Below are positions 17,191-24,790 of a stretch of DNA of 64,000 nucleotides, in pieces. Under the pieces are notes generated by a model. It ran no database searches. It was not told where the DNA came from and saw nothing but the letters and a program-made list of their open reading frames with translations. The translations under genes were made by a program, and so were the position numbers. Numbering within the stretch: the stretch's first letter is position 1; each line of letters starts with the position of its first letter. The DNA comes from Hamadaea sp. (lineage in GTDB: Bacteria; Actinomycetota; Actinomycetes; Mycobacteriales; Micromonosporaceae), in the NCBI RefSeq assembly GCF_013362815.1, contig NZ_JABFVK010000001.1:124001-188000 (forward strand), in the 5' to 3' direction.

Positions 17191-17892
17191 TCAGGCGGCG
17201 ATGCGCTCGTGCTTGCCGCGCTGCCGGTTGCGCTTCTTCTCCTGGCGAGCCCGCCACATCTCGATGAAGACCGGGATGAGGGAGATCAAGATGATGAGGA
17301 AGACGAACGGCAGGATGTACTTGTCGATCTTGTCCGGCCCACCGATGGCGTCGATGATCTCCTGAGCGAAGAAGTAGGCGGCCAGCAGGATGCCGTCGGT
17401 CCAGAGGATCGCGCCGACGCAGTTCCAGATGAAGAACTGCCGGGCCGGGACCTCCAGGACACCGGCGACCGGGTTCATGAACGTCCGCACGATCGGGATG
17501 AAGCGAGCGAGCACGATCGCCTTACGCGGGCCGAACTTCTGGAAGTAGTGCTCGGCCTTCTCGACGTACTCCCGCTTGAAGAGCTTCGAGTCCGGCTTGT
17601 CGAACATCTTGCGCCCGTACCGCGCGCCGAGGAAGTGCCCGAACTGCGCGCCCGCGATGGCGCACAGCGGGGCGAAGATCAGCAACGGAACGATCGGGAT
17701 CTGCCAGCCGATCACCTGGGGCGCAGCGGACGAGGCAGCCACGCCGGTCAGGAACAGCAGCGAGTCGCCGGGGAAGAAGAACCCCACCATCAGGCCGGTC
17801 TCGGCGAAGATGATCGCCAGTACGCCGACGAGAGCCCAGCTCGGCCCCATCCACTCCAGGTAGTCCATCGGATTGAGCGGATTGAATCCCAT
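17191..17892 (-). CDS. DedA-family membrane protein
   Basis: Polytopic membrane protein (233 aa) of the DedA/SNARE-associated superfamily, members of which flip undecaprenyl phosphate or other lipids. Features: hydrophobic helices starting ALVGVLAIIFAETGLMVGFFFPGDSLLFLTG, the family signature FxPGDS, a central GAQFGHFLGARYGRKMF, the amphipathic re-entrant ARFIPIVRTFMNPVAG with the conserved Arg, and a basic C-terminal tail (RARQEKKRNRQRGKHERIAA). I chose ATG 17892 (GGAGAG upstream); an in-frame GTG at 17973 would add 27 residues without a ribosome site. Substrate unknown. Confidence 0.9.
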   Translation of the reverse strand: MGFNPLNPMDYLEWMGPSWALVGVLAIIFAETGLMVGFFFPGDSLLFLTGVAASSAAPQVIGWQIPIVPLLIFAPLCAIAGAQFGHFLGARYGRKMFDKPDSKLFKREYVEKAEHYFQKFGPRKAIVLARFIPIVRTFMNPVAGVLEVPARQFFIWNCVGAILWTDGILLAAYFFAQEIIDAIGGPDKIDKYILPFVFLIILISLIPVFIEMWRARQEKKRNRQRGKHERIAA

Positions 17893-17998
17893 GGACTCTC
17901 CGGCCGCCTGCACGCTCTCACTCGTCTTCACGCCGACCAAGGGTACCGGGCAAGCTTTCGCGGTGTGACGCACGTCTAGAGAGGCGGAGGAGGTGGAT

Positions 17999-18499
17999 GT
18001 GACCTACGAGGAGTTCGCCGCGACCCGTCTGGCATCACTTGCCCGATATGCCATGGTGCTGACCGGCGACACCCACACCGCTCAGGATCTCGTGCAAGAA
18101 ACCATGGTGCGAGCCCAACTGCACTGGCGGAAGGTCAGCCGGGCCGATTCGCCGGAGGGCTACGTCAAGCGCATGATGATCAACTTGTATGTCGACTGGC
18201 GTCGCGGCTCCTGGTGGCGACGCGTCCTGGTGCGGTCGGACGCCGGCGCCGAGGTACGCGTATCGGCGGATCTCGCCGAAGGCGCGGCGGACCGGGATCT
18301 CGTCTGGCAGGCCTTGGCGCGGTTGCCTCGCCAGCAGCGGGCCGCCCTGGTCTTGCGGTTCTACGAGGATCTGCCGGACGCGCAGATCGCCGAGGCGCTC
18401 GGCTGCACCGTCGGCACCGCGCGGGGCTACATCTCGAAGGCTCTCGCCACACTCCGCACCCGGATCACCCCGGGTCTCGTCTCAGGAGGATCACGGTGA
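17999..18499 (+). CDS. SigE-type ECF RNA polymerase sigma factor
   Basis: A short (166 aa) group IV sigma factor. Region 2: LARYAMVLTGDTHTAQDLVQ and YVKRMMINLYVDWRR. Region 4: ALARLPRQQRAALVLRFYEDL with the helix-turn-helix AQIAEALGCTVGTARGYISK. GTG 17999 is selected because AGGAGG at 17988-17993 lies five bases upstream; the GTG at 17993 overlaps that site. The stop overlaps the LCP gene start in a GTGA junction, so the two are translationally coupled. Such factors usually have a membrane anti-sigma gene next; here an LCP gene takes that place. Confidence 0.92.
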   Translation: MTYEEFAATRLASLARYAMVLTGDTHTAQDLVQETMVRAQLHWRKVSRADSPEGYVKRMMINLYVDWRRGSWWRRVLVRSDAGAEVRVSADLAEGAADRDLVWQALARLPRQQRAALVLRFYEDLPDAQIAEALGCTVGTARGYISKALATLRTRITPGLVSGGSR

Positions 18500-19593
18500 A
18501 CGAGGAGGACATCCGGGCCGCGTTCGCCCGCCACGAAGCGGAGGCACCTGACGTGCACGAATTGCAAGAGTCGATCGATCAGGAGGTACGCCGACGTCGG
18601 CGCCGCCGGACGCGTACGCTCACCGGCGGCCTCGCCGCCGTGGTGGCGCTGGCGATCGCTGTGCCGATCTGGCTGGCCAATCGGGCCGGCGTCACCCCGT
18701 CCGACGTGGCGAACGTCGCCGCCGCCGCGACGAGTTCGGCCCCGAAGAGGGACCTGAACCTTCTCATTCTCGGCTCGGACAAGCGGGCGGCCTGGGAGGC
18801 GAACACGTCGCGCAGCGACACCATCCTGATCGTCCACATCCCCGCCGACCGGCGAAAGGCGTACACGATCTCGGTCGAGCGTGATCTCGTCGTGGAGATG
18901 CCGGCGTACGCGCCGAGCGGCTTCAAGGGTGGACGCGACAAGATGAATGCCGCGTTCTACTACGGATCGATGAACGGAGCGGGGTGGCGCGGCGGACTCG
19001 AGCTTGCGGAGCGGACCCTCCAACGGCTCACCGGCGTGGCCTTCGACGGCGGCGCGGTCCTGGAATACAGCTCGGTCAAGCAGATCGTCGACGCCCTCGG
19101 CGGCGTTCAGGTGTGCGTGCCGAAGACCATCAGCTTGCGGTTGACGCAGAAGGCCGAGCCGGGCGACAAGACGCTCACCGCCGGCTGCCACACCCTGAAC
19201 GGAGCAGATGCGCTGCTTCTGATGCGTACCCGGTACGGGCTGCCGAACGGCGGCTACGACCGCGACCGCAATCAGCAGCGGGTGCTCCTCGGCGTAGCAG
19301 AGAAGGTCACGAAACTCAACGTGCTTACCGACGCCGGCCGGCTCGCGAACCTGCTCGAGGTCAAAGGTCTGCAGCTCGACCTGCGCGACGTCACTGCTGT
19401 CACGCTCGCGGCTCAATTGAGCGGCCTGACCGCGGCCGATGTCGTGCCGATGTCGCTCGCGAACACTTACGTGGGCGGGGCAAACGGCGGCGAAGGCCTC
19501 GCGCCCGACGGCAAGGCGCTACTCGTGGCCCTCGGGGCCGGGACCCTCGCCGAGTTCGCGGCCGCGCATCCCGACCTCGTACTCCAGCGCTGA
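18496..19593 (+). CDS. LytR-CpsA-Psr (LCP) family protein
   Basis: Membrane enzyme family that transfers lipid-linked glycopolymers to peptidoglycan. The 365-aa protein has about 42 cytoplasmic residues ending in an Arg-rich run, one transmembrane helix (GGLAAVVALAIAVPIWLA) and an outer LCP domain. LCP motifs are LLILGSDKR, SRSDTILIVHI, SVERDLVVEMP and the Arg-rich YDRDRNQQRVL. GTG 18496 sits after AGGAGG and overlaps the sigma gene stop. The cytoplasmic part is acidic and helical (NEEDIRAAFARHEAEAPDVHE), a form seen in anti-sigma proteins; a dual role is only an inference. Confidence 0.88.
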   Translation: MNEEDIRAAFARHEAEAPDVHELQESIDQEVRRRRRRRTRTLTGGLAAVVALAIAVPIWLANRAGVTPSDVANVAAAATSSAPKRDLNLLILGSDKRAAWEANTSRSDTILIVHIPADRRKAYTISVERDLVVEMPAYAPSGFKGGRDKMNAAFYYGSMNGAGWRGGLELAERTLQRLTGVAFDGGAVLEYSSVKQIVDALGGVQVCVPKTISLRLTQKAEPGDKTLTAGCHTLNGADALLLMRTRYGLPNGGYDRDRNQQRVLLGVAEKVTKLNVLTDAGRLANLLEVKGLQLDLRDVTAVTLAAQLSGLTAADVVPMSLANTYVGGANGGEGLAPDGKALLVALGAGTLAEFAAAHPDLVLQR

Positions 19594-19598
19594 GGTCA

Positions 19599-19628
19599 CC
19601 GGTGGCCGGGGTCTCCCCCGGCCACCGG
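19599..19628. terminator. Bidirectional hairpin between LCP and VWA genes
   Basis: Thirteen perfect pairs, CCGGTGGCCGGGG / CCCCGGCCACCGG, around loop TCTC. It lies 5 bp after the LCP stop and 1 bp from the end of the convergent VWA gene, so it can serve both. There is no T-tract. Confidence 0.75.
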
Positions 19629-19629
19629 G

Positions 19630-21300
19630 TCACGCCAGCAGCGCCTTCAGGAAGATCTGGTCCAGCTGCCCGGCCGCGGTCAACGGGAACGCGCCGCCGC
19701 CGGTGATCTCCGCGATCTGCGTCAGTTCGCCCAGGTCCGCGGAGCCGATGCCCAGCAGGATCACGCGGATCGGCCGCGCCACGTCGACCAGCGCCTCAAG
19801 CTCCAGCTTCAGCTTCGCCAGCGTCAGGCCACCGGTCAGGTTGCTCTTGCCGTCGGTGAAGACCACGATCGTGTTCGAACGCTCCGGGTCATATGCGGCT
19901 TTCAATGACTTGTACGCCGAAAGCAGTGCCTCGAACAGGGGACATTCGTCGGTGGCGGCCAACTGCGCCGCTTGCATGGTCTGGTCCAATTTCTGGCGCT
20001 GAGTCTTGTCCAGTGTGCCCATCGGGACGAGGGGCTGCGTACCTCGGCCGGCGAAGCCCCACAGGGCCAGCTGACTGTCCGAGGTGAACAGCGTCAGTCC
20101 ATGGGTGGCCGACTCCTGCATCAGCTTCAGCCGGGTCTTCCCCGACGCGTTCAACGGCAGGCTCATCGACGACGTCACGTCGGCCAGCGTGATCACCTTC
20201 GACGGCGTCTTGGCCGCCACCCAGATGCTGAGCACCGTGCGTACGGAGGTCATGTCGGTCACGGGCTGCACGTGCGCCTGCGACGCAGTGACCCCGTGCC
20301 CGACCGTGAACCCCGGACCGGCCGCCCCCGACGGCGTACGCAGGCCGTGCCGGCCCAGCACATCGGCGTACGCCTCGCCGCTGAGCGCCGACCGGAACGC
20401 CTCGGCCGCCGCCTTCACCTTCGGCGACTTCTGCGCCAGGATCGCGTACGGGAAGTCCAATGTGGGTTCGACCGCGAGCGGGACCGCGGCTACCTTCACG
20501 GCCGGATTGCCCGCGTTGTACTGGATCACCGACTGCTCGCTCACCGGCGCCGCGCCGAGACCGGTCGCGAATCCGGCGAAGACGTCCTTCGTGTCCGCGT
20601 ACGCCTTGTCGGTGTTGACCCGCAAACGGAAGGCGCCGACGAGTTTGGGCAGATCGGCGTCCTGGGTGACGACGACGTCCTTGAGGAGCATCGCGCCCGC
20701 GAGGCTGGCGGTGTCTCGGCGCGGATCGGTCATCCCGAGCTTCACCTTGCCGTCGGCGAGGATCGCGCCCATCGCGCGGGCGTCCAACGCCGTACTGCCG
20801 AGCTGCCGGGCGAGCGCCTCGGGCATGCCGACCACGACCGGGCTGATCGCCACCGACGGCGTGTTCAGATCGAAGGCGTCCCGGTCGATCGCGCGTACGC
20901 GGCCGAGCCAGGCCGTCGAGTCGGGAATCCACACGGCGGGCAGGTCGGACTCGGTCGGCGTGGGCACCGGACTGGTCCCGATGTCCACCGTGCCACCGGA
21001 ATACGTACCCAGCCCGTTGGCCATCTCCGCGGAGGACCGAGGCTGCACCTCGACGCTGACACACGAGGAGACTTCCTTGGCCGCCGTCTGCTGCCACGAA
21101 TTGGCGATCTCGATGAGCGCTGGAGCGATCGCCGGATCAGCCGCGACGACCAGCCGCGTACCGGTGCTGGTCCCGCACCCGTCCGCGTCCGCCGCCACAT
21201 TTTTCACGAGTATGCCCAGGCCCAGCAGGAGCACGGTGGCTCCGGCTACCGCCAGGGTGAGCTGCCCCGGTCCACGCCGAGGGCGATGCCGCCCTGCCAT
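19630..21300 (-). CDS. Substrate-binding + von Willebrand A domain protein
   Basis: A 556-aa exported or membrane-anchored protein. After a basic N-terminus comes one hydrophobic helix (LTLAVAGATVLLLGLGILV), then a periplasmic-binding-protein-like region (TRLVVAADPAIAPALIEIANSW, VWIPDSTAWLGRVRA). The C-terminal VWA domain has a MIDAS-like DVTSSMS and FTDGKSNLTGG. Such two-domain proteins recur in actinobacteria; their ligand is unknown. An outer-face metal-dependent adhesion or sensing role is likely. The start Met precedes RHRPRRGPG, a typical positive flank. It is convergent with the sigma/LCP operon. Confidence 0.8.
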   Translation of the reverse strand: MAGRHRPRRGPGQLTLAVAGATVLLLGLGILVKNVAADADGCGTSTGTRLVVAADPAIAPALIEIANSWQQTAAKEVSSCVSVEVQPRSSAEMANGLGTYSGGTVDIGTSPVPTPTESDLPAVWIPDSTAWLGRVRAIDRDAFDLNTPSVAISPVVVGMPEALARQLGSTALDARAMGAILADGKVKLGMTDPRRDTASLAGAMLLKDVVVTQDADLPKLVGAFRLRVNTDKAYADTKDVFAGFATGLGAAPVSEQSVIQYNAGNPAVKVAAVPLAVEPTLDFPYAILAQKSPKVKAAAEAFRSALSGEAYADVLGRHGLRTPSGAAGPGFTVGHGVTASQAHVQPVTDMTSVRTVLSIWVAAKTPSKVITLADVTSSMSLPLNASGKTRLKLMQESATHGLTLFTSDSQLALWGFAGRGTQPLVPMGTLDKTQRQKLDQTMQAAQLAATDECPLFEALLSAYKSLKAAYDPERSNTIVVFTDGKSNLTGGLTLAKLKLELEALVDVARPIRVILLGIGSADLGELTQIAEITGGGAFPLTAAGQLDQIFLKALLA

Positions 21301-21450
21301 CTCTCACCTCGTCGCGGACCGGACCGGCTCCATCGGTGCCGGTGGGGAGACCGGTCGCGCTCGAAGTCCACAGCTTAGAGGCGAATGAATTTCGCGCAAC
21401 ACCCGGATATCGGCGCGGTGACCGAGCGGAAGAGGCGAAGAGAATATGAC

Positions 21451-21483
21451 GAAGGGAGCGCCTCGCTCGCAGGCGCTCCCTTC
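21451..21483 (-). terminator. Hairpin downstream of the ArsR gene
   Basis: GAAGGGAGCGCCT / AGGCGCTCCCTTC, 13 perfect pairs with a 7-nt loop, followed on the minus strand by an AT-rich stretch (GTCATATTC). It lies 50 bp after the ArsR gene stop and before the VWA gene promoter region. Confidence 0.75.
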
Positions 21484-21532
21484 GGTGATGCCGTAGTTCG
21501 TCGGAATCGTTTGCGCGATTCACCGACGAAGT

Positions 21533-21901
21533 TCAGCGGGCCTTCTTCGTGGCACGCTTGCGGGGCGGCGTCAGCAGCTCGGCCACGGTGGCGATCGCCG
21601 ACGGAACCAGGCTGTAGTAAGCCCAGACACCGCGCTTGTCCCGGTTGAGCAGACCGGCCTCGGTCAGGATCCGCAGGTGGTGGCTCACAGTGGGCTGGGA
21701 CAGACCGAGCGGAGCGGTCAGGTCGCAGACGCAGGCCTCACCCTCCGGAGCGGACTGGATGAGGCTGAGCAGGCGCAGGCGGGCCGGGTCGGCCAGAGCC
21801 TTGAGGACCCCGGCGAGGCGCTCCGCGTCCGCCTTCTCGATGGGCTCACCGGCGAGCGGCGAGACGGGGGGCAATGGGTTATCCACCAGGGCAGTTCCCA
21901 C
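21533..21901 (-). CDS. ArsR/SmtB-family metalloregulator
   Basis: A 122-aa winged-helix repressor. The core LADPARLRLLSLIQ and the recognition helix LGLSQPTVSHHLRILTEAGLL are typical. ACVCDLT just before it holds two Cys in the alpha-3 site used by ArsR-type sensors for As(III), Sb(III) or soft metals. The C-terminus is basic (PPRKRATKKAR). The GTG start at 21901 is preceded by GGAG and by AT-rich palindromes that fit an autoregulated operator. No metal transporter or arsenate reductase gene adjoins it, so its target is unknown. Confidence 0.88.
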   Translation of the reverse strand: MGTALVDNPLPPVSPLAGEPIEKADAERLAGVLKALADPARLRLLSLIQSAPEGEACVCDLTAPLGLSQPTVSHHLRILTEAGLLNRDKRGVWAYYSLVPSAIATVAELLTPPRKRATKKAR

Positions 21902-21915
21902 TTACTCCATCCTTC

Positions 21916-21958
21916 CAAGTGAACAATTGACTTGTCTGCATATTAGCAGGTCCAAGTC
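21916..21958 (-). promoter_or_regulatory. Probable ArsR operator (CAAGT/ACTTG palindromes)
   Basis: GACTTG (21929-21934) and CAAGTC (21953-21958) form an inverted repeat with inner CTGC/GCAG around ATATTA. A further CAAGT at 21916-21920 pairs with ACTTG at 21930-21934. The stretch is the most AT-rich piece in the neighbourhood, lies directly before the ArsR start, and resembles the imperfect dyads bound by this family. Confidence 0.6.
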
Positions 21959-21968
21959 TAAAGATGTG

Positions 21969-22508
21969 CTACCGACTCAATCCGAGGTCGGACAGGGTGA
22001 AAGCGGCGCGGTACGGCAGACCAGCTGCTCGAACCGCATCGCCGGCGCCTCGATCGACAATAACCGCAACGCCGATCACGTCGGCACCGGCCTCCCGCAA
22101 GGCGTCGACAGCGGTGAGAACGCTACTCCCCGTAGTCGAGGTGTCCTCCACAGCGACGACCTTGCGGCCGGCGACGTCTGGTCCCTCGATCCGGCGCTGC
22201 AGACCGTGGGCTTTGCCGGCCTTGCGTACGACGAACGCGTCGACCGGCCGATCCGTTGTGGCGCTGGCATGCATCATCGCCGCCGCGACCGGGTCGGCGC
22301 CGAGGGTCAGACCCCCGACGGCGTCGTATTCCCAGTCGGCGACGAGGTCGAGCAGAACCCGCCCCACCAGCGGCGCACTCGCGTGGTGCAAAGCGATGCG
22401 GCGCAGATCGAGGTAGTAGTCGGCCTCCGCCCCAGACGAGAGGATCACCCGTCCATGCACCACTGCTAGGTCAGTGATGAATTTACGGAGGTCTTCGCGA
22501 TCCGACAT
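21969..22508 (-). CDS. pyrE: Orotate phosphoribosyltransferase
   Basis: Transfers ribose-5-phosphate from PRPP to orotate in UMP synthesis. It is 179 aa long. The PRPP-binding signature VVAVEDTSTTGSSVLTAV is near residue 120, and GLTLGADPVAAAMMHAS and FVVRKAGKAHGLQRRIEG form the flexible catalytic loop region with the conserved Lys. Start MSDREDLRKF is the usual N-terminus. It lies in front of the ArsR gene in the same direction but 67 bp apart, with the ArsR operator between, so it is probably a separate transcript. Confidence 0.95.
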   Translation of the reverse strand: MSDREDLRKFITDLAVVHGRVILSSGAEADYYLDLRRIALHHASAPLVGRVLLDLVADWEYDAVGGLTLGADPVAAAMMHASATTDRPVDAFVVRKAGKAHGLQRRIEGPDVAGRKVVAVEDTSTTGSSVLTAVDALREAGADVIGVAVIVDRGAGDAVRAAGLPYRAAFTLSDLGLSR

Positions 22509-22541
22509 GCTGCCGACTGTACCGCATGCTACCTGGGAGTC

Positions 22542-23336
22542 TTACTGGGAGTCACCGACAGTCCGGCCCATGCTCTTCGCGCCACGCGGCATGATGCGGT
22601 GCAACACGGCCCGTGGCGTGATCTTCAGAGCGCCGACGGCGACCTTGTAGCGCATGCTCGGAACACTGACGAGTTTGCCTTTACGCAGGTCACGCATTCC
22701 CTGCCGGACGACGTCGGTGGCGCGCAGCCAGACGAAGCCCGGCATCTGATGCGCCGCGATCCCGGCGCGCTCGTGGAATTCGGTACGCGTGAAGCCCGGG
22801 CACAACGCCATCACGCGTACGCCCCGGTGTTTGACGAGCATTCCGACCGCCTCACTGAAGCTCGTCACCCATGCTTTGCTGGCCGGATACGTCGAACCCG
22901 GCATTGTCGCGGCGAATCCGGCGACCGAGGAGACGTTGACGATCGCGCCTTTTCCGCGTTCCACCATCTTCGGCAGCACGGAATGAGTGAGACGCATCAC
23001 TGCGACGATGTTCAGGTTCAGCAGATGGAGTTCATCCTCTACATCGGACTTGAGGAACGACTTGTTGAGTCCGAGTCCGGCATTGTTCACGAGAAGGTCG
23101 ATCGGCTGCGTCGTGAGCACCTGCTCAACCGCCGCCAGCCCCTCCGGCTTGGTCAGGTCGGCCGGAACCGCCGTTGTGCGTACCCCATGCTCTTGCGAAA
23201 GCTCGGCGCAGAAGGCGTCGAGCCGCGCACCGTCCCGCGCGATCAGAATGAGGTCCATGCCCGCGGCCGCGCGGTCCCGCGCGAACGCCGCGCCGATGCC
23301 GGCCGTGGCACCAGTGATGAGAGCGGTCGGTGCCAT
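22542..23336 (-). CDS. Short-chain dehydrogenase/reductase
   Basis: Classical SDR oxidoreductase (264 aa). The NAD(P) site is ALITGATAGIGAAFA, the structural motif is NNAG, and the catalytic Ser-Tyr-Lys triad lies in NVSSVAGFAATMPGSTYPASK. ARDGARLD after the second strand suggests NADPH preference. C-terminal VVRQGMRDLRKGKLVSVPS with hydrophobic flanks resembles the DltE/estradiol-dehydrogenase-like group that reduces fatty or steroid ketones; substrate unknown. It starts at ATG 23336, 11 bp after the end of the upstream membrane protein gene on the same strand, and could be co-transcribed with it. Confidence 0.88.
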   Translation of the reverse strand: MAPTALITGATAGIGAAFARDRAAAGMDLILIARDGARLDAFCAELSQEHGVRTTAVPADLTKPEGLAAVEQVLTTQPIDLLVNNAGLGLNKSFLKSDVEDELHLLNLNIVAVMRLTHSVLPKMVERGKGAIVNVSSVAGFAATMPGSTYPASKAWVTSFSEAVGMLVKHRGVRVMALCPGFTRTEFHERAGIAAHQMPGFVWLRATDVVRQGMRDLRKGKLVSVPSMRYKVAVGALKITPRAVLHRIMPRGAKSMGRTVGDSQ

Positions 23337-23347
23337 GGCGTCCGTCC

Positions 23348-23962
23348 TTACGCGGTGGGCGGCTGCCAGCTGGGGGCGACCTTGCGGAAGAAGGCGTTCG
23401 CCGCGGGCATCGCGAGAAGTATGGCTACCGCGAGGTAACCGAGCAACTGGAGAACTGCGGCCGTTCCACCGAGGCCGACCTGCCAGCCGGGCACCGCGTC
23501 GCCCATCGCGCGAGCCAGATCCAGCTGTTCCTGGTCCTGCTGGTTGCCTTCGGTGGAGAACCGGTCGAGGTTCTTGAGGAAGATGAGCCCGACACCCCCG
23601 CAGCACGCGCACAGCGCGCCGATGCCGCACAGCACCCAGGTGGTGATCCGAGCCGCGTTGCTGCCCTTGACGAGAAAGTATGCCAACGCCAGCAACAGGA
23701 GTGCGATCAGAAGACCGATCACCGCACCGGCAATCGTCTGGATGCGCAGCTGGGTGACCTGGTCGTCGATCTTCTGCGCCGATACGCCGATCTGCTGGGC
23801 CAGAACCCGGAATCGGTCGACGGTGGACCCCAGCGACGCGAAGCTGACGATCGTATTGATCAGTCCGATGACGCCCAGGACGACGAGAATGATCGCGGCG
23901 GTGACCACGACCGCGGGCGCTTTGCGGGCCGGCTGCGCCGCCGGCGGGCCGTAACTCGACAT
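23348..23962 (-). CDS. Four-helix membrane protein (paralogue 1)
   Basis: A 204-aa protein with a short Pro/Ala-rich cytoplasmic start and four predicted transmembrane helices: VVVTAAIILVVLGVIGLI, AGAVIGLLIALLLLALAYFLV, ITTWVLCGIGALCACCGGVG and AVLQLLGYLAVAILLAMPAA. A loop of about 45 residues between helices 3 and 4 contains a charged DRFSTEGNQQDQEQLD stretch. It shares with the next gene the LKG-type loop, a paired Cys in helix 3, LPAANxFFRK near the end and overall order, so the two are tandem duplicates. Function unknown. Confidence 0.75.
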   Translation of the reverse strand: MSSYGPPAAQPARKAPAVVVTAAIILVVLGVIGLINTIVSFASLGSTVDRFRVLAQQIGVSAQKIDDQVTQLRIQTIAGAVIGLLIALLLLALAYFLVKGSNAARITTWVLCGIGALCACCGGVGLIFLKNLDRFSTEGNQQDQEQLDLARAMGDAVPGWQVGLGGTAAVLQLLGYLAVAILLAMPAANAFFRKVAPSWQPPTA

Positions 23963-24034
23963 GATTCATCCCCCCGGATCGGTTCAGGACGAAACTAACC
24001 CGAGGGGATGCGATGGCGCAGACGTTTCGGCAGG

Positions 24035-24673
24035 TCAGGTAGTGGGATACGTCGGGTAGTTCGGGTACGGCGTAGTCGCACCCGCGGTCGGGTCAAACTT
24101 CCGGAAGAACGGGTGAGCCGCCGGCAGCGCCAGCAAGACGATGATCGCGATCGCCGTGAGCAGCTGGATCACCGCCATCGTGATCGACACCGCGTGGGAC
24201 CAGCTGGGCAGAGCCGCCTCGAGCTTGCGGGTCACTTCGGCCGGGTCGACGCCGTTGGCGTTCTGGCCGCCGCCGAAGTTGTTCATGTTGATGCCGCTGC
24301 CCGCGACACCGACGCCGGAGCAGCACAGCTGCAAGCCGACCACGACCCAGGTGACGATGCGAGCCGGCTGCTTGCCCTTGAGGACCAGCGCGCCCAGCGT
24401 GAAGTATGCGGCCATCATCAGCACCGCGATACCGATGCCGACGACCATGGTGACCGTCGCGAGCATGTCGCTGGAGTCCTCCAGCGGCGTGCCCTTGTAG
24501 ACCTCGGGATAGACGTCGCGCATCGCCTGATAGGTCGGGATGCTGACGAGAAGGCTCACCAGTTGCAGCCCGGCGAGCAGGAAGAGCAAGTATCCGGCAG
24601 TGGTCACGACGGACGGACGAGAAGGCCGCTCCGGTTCCACCGCGAAGCTCGGGGCGAGGGGTGGCATGGTCAT
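24035..24673 (-). CDS. Four-helix membrane protein (paralogue 2)
   Basis: A 212-aa relative of the adjacent 204-aa gene. Four helices are predicted (GYLLFLLAGLQLVSLLVSI, VTMVVGIGIAVLMMAAYFTL, ARIVTWVVVGLQLCCSGVGV, AVIQLLTAIAIIVLLALPAA). It shares helix-3 CC, a loop ending in LPSW, and the C-terminal PFFRK before a Pro/Tyr-rich tail (ATTPYPNYPTYPTT). Three starts are possible (GTG 24682, ATG 24673, ATG 24667); none has a good ribosome site, and I give the middle one. Function unknown; the tail may bind partners at the membrane. Confidence 0.7.
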   Translation of the reverse strand: MTMPPLAPSFAVEPERPSRPSVVTTAGYLLFLLAGLQLVSLLVSIPTYQAMRDVYPEVYKGTPLEDSSDMLATVTMVVGIGIAVLMMAAYFTLGALVLKGKQPARIVTWVVVGLQLCCSGVGVAGSGINMNNFGGGQNANGVDPAEVTRKLEAALPSWSHAVSITMAVIQLLTAIAIIVLLALPAAHPFFRKFDPTAGATTPYPNYPTYPTT

Positions 24674-24729
24674 GCGGCACACCGTACCGGTTGACGGCCA
24701 CCTGCACAGGTCCGCGAAGGTGGCCTACC

Positions 24730-24790
24730 GGTCCATTTCGCGGGTGCGGCCGCTAGAGGTCCACTTCGCCGGTGCGGCGCTAGAGGTCCA
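24730..24790. repeat. 27/28-bp direct repeat at the 3' end of the GTPase gene
   Basis: GGTCCATTTCGCGGGTGCGG... and GGTCCACTTCGCCGGTGCGG... are two tandem units ending CTAGA (24730-24757, 24758-24784), followed by a third GGTCCA. On the minus strand this duplicates the last codons and stop (GACCTCTAG) of the GTPase gene just past its end. Confidence 0.8.
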
